In this document: positions 59,252 through 64,000 of the stretch, piece by piece
Numbering within the stretch: the stretch's first letter is position 1
Layout: each line of letters starts with the position of its first letter
DNA from: Pseudonocardiaceae bacterium YIM PH 21723
Lineage (GTDB): Bacteria; Actinomycetota; Actinomycetes; Mycobacteriales; Pseudonocardiaceae
Length of the DNA: 64,000 nucleotides
Assembly (NCBI GenBank): GCA_003600225.1
Contig: QZFT01000022.1
Location: forward strand, 62,001 to 126,000
Direction of reading: 5' to 3'
Notes under the pieces: generated by a model
Seen by the model: the letters and a program-made list of their open reading frames with translations, nothing else
Told to the model about the DNA's origin: nothing
Databases searched by the model: none
Translations under genes and position numbers: made by a program

Positions 59252-59875
59252 ATGCGTTTAGTTTCGATGGTCGGTGCTGCTTCGCTGGCCATGGTCGGGC
59301 TCGCCCCCGCCGCTCTCGCCGCCCCGGATGCCATTGACGGCACCGCCACCGCCGCCACCGCCAAGGTGAACAAGGCGGGCACGATCAGCGACTCCGGTCC
59401 GCAGGCGAAGTGTGTGGTCGACGAGACCAGCACCGCGCACAGCAACGGTGCCGCCGTCTCCGGTGTCTACCGGCTGGGGGCCAGTGACACCAGCTGCACC
59501 CGGGCGCAGAACCGCGATGTCACCGTGACCGCGGACGAGACCCGCTTCCAGCTGGATGCCGTCCCGGACCACCTGGTCCGGATCGCCAAGCTGCACGGGG
59601 AGTGCAAGTCCACCCCGCAGAACGTCAGCTTCTCCTCGTCCTTCGAGGGCATCCAGGGCCTGGACCTGCCGCCGAAGATCGACCCCGGCTACACCGCCGA
59701 GATCAAGGGCAAGAACGGCGCCACCGCCGCCAAGTTCGTGTTCTCCGAGATCACCAAGAACAACAATGGTGAGCTGAACATCAACCAGCTGCACGTCACC
59801 ACCTACGCCGCCGGCGGCGCCTCGGCCGACAGCGACATCGTGCTGGGCAACATCGGCTGCTCCACCACCTTCTAG
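59252..59875 (+). CDS. Secreted choice-of-anchor-P-like protein, first of two
   Basis: 207 residues with a signal peptide (MRLVSMVGAASLAMVGLAPA). The mature protein has paired cysteines (AKCVVDE, SDTSCTRAQ, HGECKST) and ends LNINQLHVTTYAAG...DIVLGNIGCSTTF. That closing His-Val strand with a final Gly-x-x-x-Cys resembles the choice-of-anchor P family of secreted actinobacterial surface proteins of unknown role. It is followed by a 15-bp hairpin and then by a distant paralogue at 60003. Confidence 0.6.
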   Translation: MRLVSMVGAASLAMVGLAPAALAAPDAIDGTATAATAKVNKAGTISDSGPQAKCVVDETSTAHSNGAAVSGVYRLGASDTSCTRAQNRDVTVTADETRFQLDAVPDHLVRIAKLHGECKSTPQNVSFSSSFEGIQGLDLPPKIDPGYTAEIKGKNGATAAKFVFSEITKNNNGELNINQLHVTTYAAGGASADSDIVLGNIGCSTTF

Positions 59876-59881
59876 CCGGTT

Positions 59882-59926
59882 CCCGATTCGCCGGGAGTCC
59901 GCCCAGAGGAATCCCGGCGAATCGGG
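59882..59926. terminator. 15-bp hairpin between two secreted-protein genes
   Basis: CCCGATTCGCCGGGA (59882-59896) pairs exactly with 59912-59926 over a 15-nt loop, 6 bp after the stop of the first secreted-protein gene. There is no T-tract. Confidence 0.62.
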
Positions 59927-60002
59927 CACGCAGCGTAACTCTCGCAGGTGTTGCGCCGTTGGACAGGCGATGTGGTCCGTCCCGTGTCCGGAAGGGGGCA
60001 GC

Positions 60003-60629
60003 GTGTTCCAGGCCCGCAAACTCGCCGTCGCGCTCGCCGCGCTGGTGGTGCTGCCGCTCTGCATGACCGGTCTGACCTCCGCGACGCCGCTGCCACCGCC
60101 CAATGGTCAGGTCGCGAACGTCGCGGTGACCGTCGGCGGCAAGGGCTACAAGTCCGGTGACATCGGCGGATGTACCACGGCGGGTCCGCAGGCCGCCCTG
60201 GTCGGCGAGCTGGTGATGAAGGGCATCGCCACCTATGGTCCGGCGAAGTCGTTCTGCCGCTACCAGCGCCCCAATTCGAGCATCATGGTCACCGGCGCGG
60301 GCTTCGAGCTACACGCGCTGGCCGCCCTCGGCGGCCCGGACATCCGGATGACCAACTACAAGATCACCTGCGACAACAACGGCATCACCGGCGGCGCGAA
60401 GTCCGTCGGCACCTGGGAGTCGGTCAGCGGTCTGCCCGGTCAGCCGACCACCAAGGACAACCAGACGTTCACCGTCGAGGGTGGTTCGCTGAAGGCCAAG
60501 CTGGTGTTCAACGAGATCCTGGAAGACGACAGCGCGTTCTACAAGAAGGCGCTGCTGCACGTGACGCTCTCCGAGGGGCCCGAGTCCTCGCCGCGCGGCG
60601 AGCTCTTCGTCGGCAAGGTCGACTGCTGA
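60003..60629 (+). CDS. Secreted choice-of-anchor-P-like protein, second of two
   Basis: 208 residues from a GTG with GGGGG upstream. Signal peptide FQARKLAVALAALVVLPLCM. The mature protein carries VANVAVTVGGKGYKSGDIGG, spaced cysteines (GCTTAG, SFCRYQ, ITCDNN) and the same closing pattern as its neighbour (KKALLHVTLSEG...ELFVGKVDC). The role is unknown; a wall-associated or extracellular binding protein is likely. Repeat copy D begins 15 nt after the stop in the same orientation. Confidence 0.6.
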   Translation: MFQARKLAVALAALVVLPLCMTGLTSATPLPPPNGQVANVAVTVGGKGYKSGDIGGCTTAGPQAALVGELVMKGIATYGPAKSFCRYQRPNSSIMVTGAGFELHALAALGGPDIRMTNYKITCDNNGITGGAKSVGTWESVSGLPGQPTTKDNQTFTVEGGSLKAKLVFNEILEDDSAFYKKALLHVTLSEGPESSPRGELFVGKVDC

Positions 60630-60644
60630 GCCCTTTCGGTGGTG

Positions 60645-60775
60645 GGGGCTGGGTCGGGGTGGTTGTCGAAGGATGGCTTTGGAGGGGGAGACGGGCGGGT
60701 CGGGAGTCTTTCCTGCCTTCGTGTTGGGTGGGGGCACGCCTGTCTGGGTGGTCGGGGCCGCTGCGCGGGGCTTTT
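60645..60775 (+). repeat. 130-bp dispersed repeat, copy D
   Basis: It has GGTTGTCGAAGGATGGCTTT, GGAGGGGGAGACGGGC, GAGTCTTTCCTGCCTTCGTG, GGTGGGGGCACGCCTGTCTG and GCGCGGGGCTT. It starts 15 nt after the secreted-protein stop and forms an inverted pair with copy E. Confidence 0.8.
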
Positions 60776-60779
60776 GTTG

Positions 60780-60840
60780 ACTTGTCGCGTCTTTTAGTCG
60801 CGACAGGTGGCACTTGTCGTGGATAAAAGACGCGACAAGT
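60780..60840. terminator. 17-bp hairpin within the D/E repeat pair
   Basis: ACTTGTCGCGTCTTTTA (60780-60796) pairs exactly with 60824-60840. The 27-nt loop carries TCGCGA and a further TTGTCG copy. It lies directly downstream of repeat copy D. Confidence 0.6.
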
Positions 60841-60914
60841 GGGGCGACACGGTGCGGAAATGGCGCGACACGCTGTGGATTCCACGATGTGGGTGTCCAT
60901 TGTGGACTGTGAGT

Positions 60915-60995
60915 ACCTGAAGGACGCCTTCGTTTACCCTAGGTAAACAAGGGACGCCTTCAGTGCGTTCAAGTAAACGATGGCGTCCTTCAGGT
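60915..60995. terminator. 23-bp hairpin (one mismatch) within the D/E repeat pair
   Basis: The arm 60915-60937 (ACCTGAAGGACGCCTTCGTT and three more bases) pairs with 60973-60995 with one mismatch. Inside are GTTTACC/GGTAAAC and a third GGGACGCCTTCA copy, so several folds compete. It lies directly downstream of copy E when read on the minus strand. Confidence 0.6.
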
Positions 60996-60997
60996 CC

Positions 60998-61120
60998 CCC
61001 GCGGAAGCGGCCCCGACAGCCAGACCGGCGTGCCCCCACCCGACACGAAGGCAGGAAAGACGCGGCCCCAAGCCCGTCTCCTCCTCCAAAGCCGCTTTCG
61101 CCGACCGCCAGACCCAGCGG
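60998..61120 (-). repeat. 130-bp dispersed repeat, copy E (inverted to D)
   Basis: Read on the minus strand: GCTGGGTCTGGCGGTCGGCG, GGCTTTGGAGGAGGAGACGG, GCCGCGTCTTTCCTGCCTTC, GGTGGGGGCACGCCGGTCTG. It begins about 12 nt after the stop of the minus-strand GGDEF-EAL gene, in that gene's orientation. Confidence 0.8.
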
Positions 61121-61129
61121 ACAACAGGC

Positions 61130-63205
61130 TCAGAGCAGGTTGACCAGGTCGCTGGGGTCCTGGGTCGGCCCGCGCAGCGAGCCGGTCACGAAGGACGCGC
61201 CGGTCTTGTGCCAGAACTCGGCCTGTTCCTCGGTGGCGACGCCGTCAACGATGACGCGGGCGTCCGTCGCGGCGAGCGAGTCGACCAGGCCGGGCAGGAA
61301 GGTGGCCCGCGAATCCACCAGGCGGTGGGCGATGCGCACCCAGCTGATCGGCAGGGTGTCCGCCAGCGCGAGATCGTCCGGGCCGAGGCCGAAGTCATCC
61401 AGCAGGATGTGGGCGCCCATGTCGGCGATCGTGTCCAGGTTGTCGGCCGCGTCGCTGTTGGTCAGGGACGAGGCAGGGAAGCCGAAGACCAGCTGCTCGG
61501 CGGCCACCCGGGTGTGCTTGCAGGCCCGGATGATCCGGGACACCAGGTCGGCGTCCACCGCCTGGAAGTGGGTCAGTGCGAGGAACAGCGGAAGCGTGAA
61601 GCCGACCCGCTGCCGCCACCATTGCGCCTGGCCACCGGAGACCCGCAACAGCGACTCACCGAGTTGCAGCATCAGGCCGGTGTCCTCGGCGAGCGCGACG
61701 CACTCCTCATGGGTGCGGCCGTCCCAGTCGAACACGGCCTCCACGCCGGCCATCACCGGCTCCGCGCCCAGCGTCATCACCGGGCGGTAGCGCACGGTGA
61801 TCTCGCCGTCCTCCCAGGCGCCGGCCATGCTCACCGCGAGGCGATGGTTCTCCCGCTCCGCGAGGTCGGTGCCCTGGTGGTGGATCCCCCACTGGCCACG
61901 GCGCCCGGACTTGGCCCGACGCAGTGAACGGTCGGCGGCGCGCAGTACCTCGTTCGCATCGCTGTCCCTGGCCGGCCGGTGCACGACGCCGATGCTCACC
62001 GGCAGTGCCACGCCGTGGTTGTCCACGAAGAACGGTTCGGCCAGTTCCCGGTTGATCGCGCCGATCAGCGCGGTGACCTCGGGCGTCTCCGCCGAGTTCT
62101 CCACCAGGATGCCGAACTCGTCCGCCTCGAACCGGGCGATCATCACCCGCTCGCCGGACAGCACCGCGGAGAGCTGGCGGGACACGTGCACCAGCAGCTG
62201 CTCGCCGGCCTGGCGGCCGAGACCATTGCTGACCAGTCCGAACGCGTCCAGGTCCAGGTGTAGCACGGTGATCCCGTACTTCGCGTCGGCCCGGCGCAGC
62301 GCCGTCTCCAGCTGGGTGGTGAAGAACTGCCGGTTCGGCAGGCCGGTCAGCACATCGTGCAACGCCTGCCGGTTCAGCTCGCCCTGCAACAGCATCAGCT
62401 CGGTGCTGTCCTCGATGACCATGACGAATTCGGCGGGTTTGTTCTCCGCGTCCCGCAGCATCCGCGCGGTCAACGCGATCACCAGCACCGTGTTGTCCTG
62501 GCGGACCAGCCGCAGCGGGCGCTGAACGCGCTGGATGTCGCCGTTGCGCAGCTGGTCGAGGTCCTTGCGGAGCTCGCTGGCCGAGTCGGGGTGCACCAGA
62601 TCGCGCAGCGGTGCGCCGATCAGCTCACCGGTGGTCTGGCCGAGGATGTCCGCGACGGCGGCGTTCGCCCTGGCCACCGTGTAGTCCATGTTGATGATCA
62701 TGATGCCGCTGGAGAGCGCCTCGGTGACCTCACCGAACCGGTTCTCGCTGGACTGGATCCGCCAGCGCGCGTCCCGGACCGCCTTCAGCAGCGAGACCTG
62801 CATGGCCTCCTGCTGGGCGAACACCGATTCCCGGCTGGCCGCGACGAATCCGGCGGACAACGCGCTGAGCGCCTGGACCACGCGATCGGCGGGGTAGCCC
62901 ATGCCGAGCAGGCCTTTGCCGAGGGTGTCCAGGGTGCAGCGCAGGCCGGCCTCGGTCACGTAGCCGACGGTGACCAGTCGCTGGCCCACCTGCTCGGCGC
63001 CGCGATCGGCGAACGGCTCGCTCAGCAACGAGTCGCACAGCGTGTTGAGCAGCGCGCCGAGCTGCTCGTCGAGTTCGGCGGGCTGCAGCGGCACCACTGC
63101 CACGTCGGCCAGCAGGTATGCCCATTTACGGGTGAGCAGGGACCGGCTCCGCCGGTCTTCGGAGGGCTGCCGGCTGAAATCAGGACCCTGACTTGGCGTA
63201 GTCAT
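61130..63205 (-). CDS. PAS-GGDEF-EAL protein with degenerate catalytic motifs
   Basis: 691 residues, soluble. An N-terminal helical region (1-150) is followed by a PAS domain (about 155-270, GIMIINMDYTVARANAAVAD). The GGDEF domain starts at HDVLTGLPNRQFF but its active loop reads RFEADEFGIL, with the first two glycines lost. The EAL domain has GVEAVFDWDG for EAL, LDDFGLGPDDL for DDFGTG and VDGVATEEQ for the late catalytic region. Both c-di-GMP synthesis and hydrolysis are therefore doubtful; a ligand-binding or regulatory protein is likelier. It resembles cytosolic CdgA-type proteins of streptomycetes in layout. Confidence 0.85.
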   Translation of the reverse strand: MTTPSQGPDFSRQPSEDRRSRSLLTRKWAYLLADVAVVPLQPAELDEQLGALLNTLCDSLLSEPFADRGAEQVGQRLVTVGYVTEAGLRCTLDTLGKGLLGMGYPADRVVQALSALSAGFVAASRESVFAQQEAMQVSLLKAVRDARWRIQSSENRFGEVTEALSSGIMIINMDYTVARANAAVADILGQTTGELIGAPLRDLVHPDSASELRKDLDQLRNGDIQRVQRPLRLVRQDNTVLVIALTARMLRDAENKPAEFVMVIEDSTELMLLQGELNRQALHDVLTGLPNRQFFTTQLETALRRADAKYGITVLHLDLDAFGLVSNGLGRQAGEQLLVHVSRQLSAVLSGERVMIARFEADEFGILVENSAETPEVTALIGAINRELAEPFFVDNHGVALPVSIGVVHRPARDSDANEVLRAADRSLRRAKSGRRGQWGIHHQGTDLAERENHRLAVSMAGAWEDGEITVRYRPVMTLGAEPVMAGVEAVFDWDGRTHEECVALAEDTGLMLQLGESLLRVSGGQAQWWRQRVGFTLPLFLALTHFQAVDADLVSRIIRACKHTRVAAEQLVFGFPASSLTNSDAADNLDTIADMGAHILLDDFGLGPDDLALADTLPISWVRIAHRLVDSRATFLPGLVDSLAATDARVIVDGVATEEQAEFWHKTGASFVTGSLRGPTQDPSDLVNLL

Positions 63206-63342
63206 CAGAGGTGGTCATCCTGAGTGGGTTCCGGAGCGGAGCCTGGGTGAGTCCGCCCATGGGTGTCCCGGTCGCATCGCGCGATCAACGGAACATGCAC
63301 AAGCCTACCGGTAACCCAGCGCGATCGACCACGGGCGTAGGG

Positions 63343-64000
63343 TCACGGTTTCCGCCCGACTCCGGCATAGATGATCTGGTTCCCGGCCGCGTAGTCGGAG
63401 ATGTCTCCGGGACTGTTCGGCCGCCATTCCCCACAGCCGACGATTCCGGGTTCTAGCAGGTCAAAGTCACCGAACAGCGCCCTGACCTGGTCCGCGTCCC
63501 GCTTGAACAGATGTTCCCTGCTGCCGCTGCGCCGGATGGCGTCCTCGACTTCGGGCAGCTTGTCCATCGTGTCGTGATCTGTACCCACGTGAGTGATAGC
63601 CAGGTAGCTGCCTGATACCAGCCGGTCCCGGTACTGGCCGACGATCGCCTGTGGATCATCGGCGTCCGGCACCCAGTGCAACATCATCAGGAACAGCAGC
63701 CCGACCGGCTGGTCGAAGTCGATCAGCCGGTTCACGTCGGGGTTGTCCAGGATGTGCTCCGGCTGCCGGATGTCCGCGCGCAGCATCATGGTCCGGGGAT
63801 CGTCGGCCAGCAGCAGCTCGCTGTGCGCCACCGCGACCGGGTCCCGGTCCACGTAGGCGACCCGGCAGTCGGGCACGACCTCCCGGGCGATCTCGTGCAC
63901 GTTGTTCACGGTGGGGATGCCGGAGCCGATGTCCAGGAACTGCCGGATGCCCTGTCCGGCCATCAGCTGGACCATCCGGCCCAGCGCGGCGCGGCTGATC
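63343..64000 (-). CDS. SAM-dependent methyltransferase (DUF574 type), 5' truncated
   Basis: At least 218 residues; the start lies beyond the window. The SAM-binding pattern FLDIGSGIPTVNNVHEIARE, then VAYVDRDPVAVAHSELLL and ILDNPDVNRLIDFDQPVGLL match the Methyltransf_19/DUF574 group, which is very abundant in actinomycetes and mostly of unknown substrate. Its C-terminus has a characteristic LLEPGIVGCGEWRP segment. It lies upstream of the PAS-GGDEF-EAL gene on the same strand, 137 bp away. Confidence 0.87.
   Translation of the reverse strand, partial: ISRAALGRMVQLMAGQGIRQFLDIGSGIPTVNNVHEIAREVVPDCRVAYVDRDPVAVAHSELLLADDPRTMMLRADIRQPEHILDNPDVNRLIDFDQPVGLLFLMMLHWVPDADDPQAIVGQYRDRLVSGSYLAITHVGTDHDTMDKLPEVEDAIRRSGSREHLFKRDADQVRALFGDFDLLEPGIVGCGEWRPNSPGDISDYAAGNQIIYAGVGRKP

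Larger units (their letters stand above)
60630..61129. other. 500-bp non-coding region: repeat pair D/E around two long hairpins
   Basis: Lies between converging genes. From left to right: repeat copy D (60645-60775, plus), a 17-bp hairpin (60780-60840), GGGCGACACGGTG...GCGACAC (60842-60871), GTCCATTGTGGAC (60895-60907), a 23-bp hairpin with one mismatch (60915-60995), and repeat copy E (60998-61120, minus). The order matches the reverse of the region at 37947-38402. Open frames crossing it are repeat shadows. Confidence 0.75.

Overview
The window reads as chromosome of a high-GC actinomycete: GTG starts are common, ATGA/GTGA stop-start overlaps are frequent, ctaD is followed directly by serB as in mycobacteria and relatives, and there are LCP-family, LuxR-type AAA and secreted S1/S8 protease genes. 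A member of the Pseudonocardiales is my best guess, but that is inference. I see no tRNA, rRNA, CRISPR array, complete IS element or prophage.

Layout. 1-2745: the 3' part of an ftsW/rodA-type gene, a short CtaG-like gene and uppP, a wall and respiration group. 2883-6659: an NRPS-like gene with adenylation, carrier, six membrane segments and three hexapeptide-like domains, the architecture of poly-lysine synthetase. 6723-9895: EcsC-like and hotdog genes, then a trypsin-like/subtilisin-like protease pair. 10086-13414: two overlapping IucA/IucC siderophore synthetases. 13473-17973: a divergent LysR gene and a complete resorcinol/hydroxyquinol route (FAD monooxygenase, intradiol dioxygenase, maleylacetate reductase). 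18047-22533: cupin, thioesterase, alcohol dehydrogenase, DUF1877, TetR and secreted lipase. 22656-24975: a second trypsin/subtilisin pair. 24965-37931: a large LuxR regulator, a metallophosphoesterase, a sigma/anti-sigma fusion with an extracytoplasmic domain, a Na+/H+ antiporter, an RCC1-repeat protein, and an ABC exporter with its GbsR/MarR regulator.

38714-46900 is the most interesting block: nine tightly spaced codirectional genes headed by a PvcA/Dit1-type isonitrile synthase. It also encodes a histidine phosphatase, two TauD-like Fe(II)/2-oxoglutarate oxygenases, a glutamine-dependent asparagine-synthetase-like enzyme, a homoprotocatechuate-2,3-dioxygenase-like extradiol dioxygenase, an SDR, an ATP-grasp ligase and a MarR regulator. 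I do not recognise this gene set as any characterised pathway. It looks like an isonitrile natural-product operon that would also amidate or ligate a carboxylate and may cleave a catechol ring.

47650-64000 is mostly housekeeping and surface genes: ctaD, serB, a Uma2 nuclease, a Pth2-like hydrolase, a PAF-acetylhydrolase-like enzyme, an SDR/HxlR pair, a GH26-like hydrolase, an LCP protein, a DinG-like helicase, two choice-of-anchor-P-like secreted proteins, a PAS-GGDEF-EAL protein with degenerate motifs, and a partial methyltransferase.

Two non-coding systems run through the window. One is a set of long, mostly perfect hairpins at gene ends, many sharing arm sequences between distant loci, with one matching palindrome inside a coding sequence. 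The other is a repeat of about 130 bp in five copies; four begin 12-15 nt after a stop codon in the same orientation, and two inverted pairs enclose about 480 bp each. Copies of this repeat lie on both sides of the isonitrile operon.
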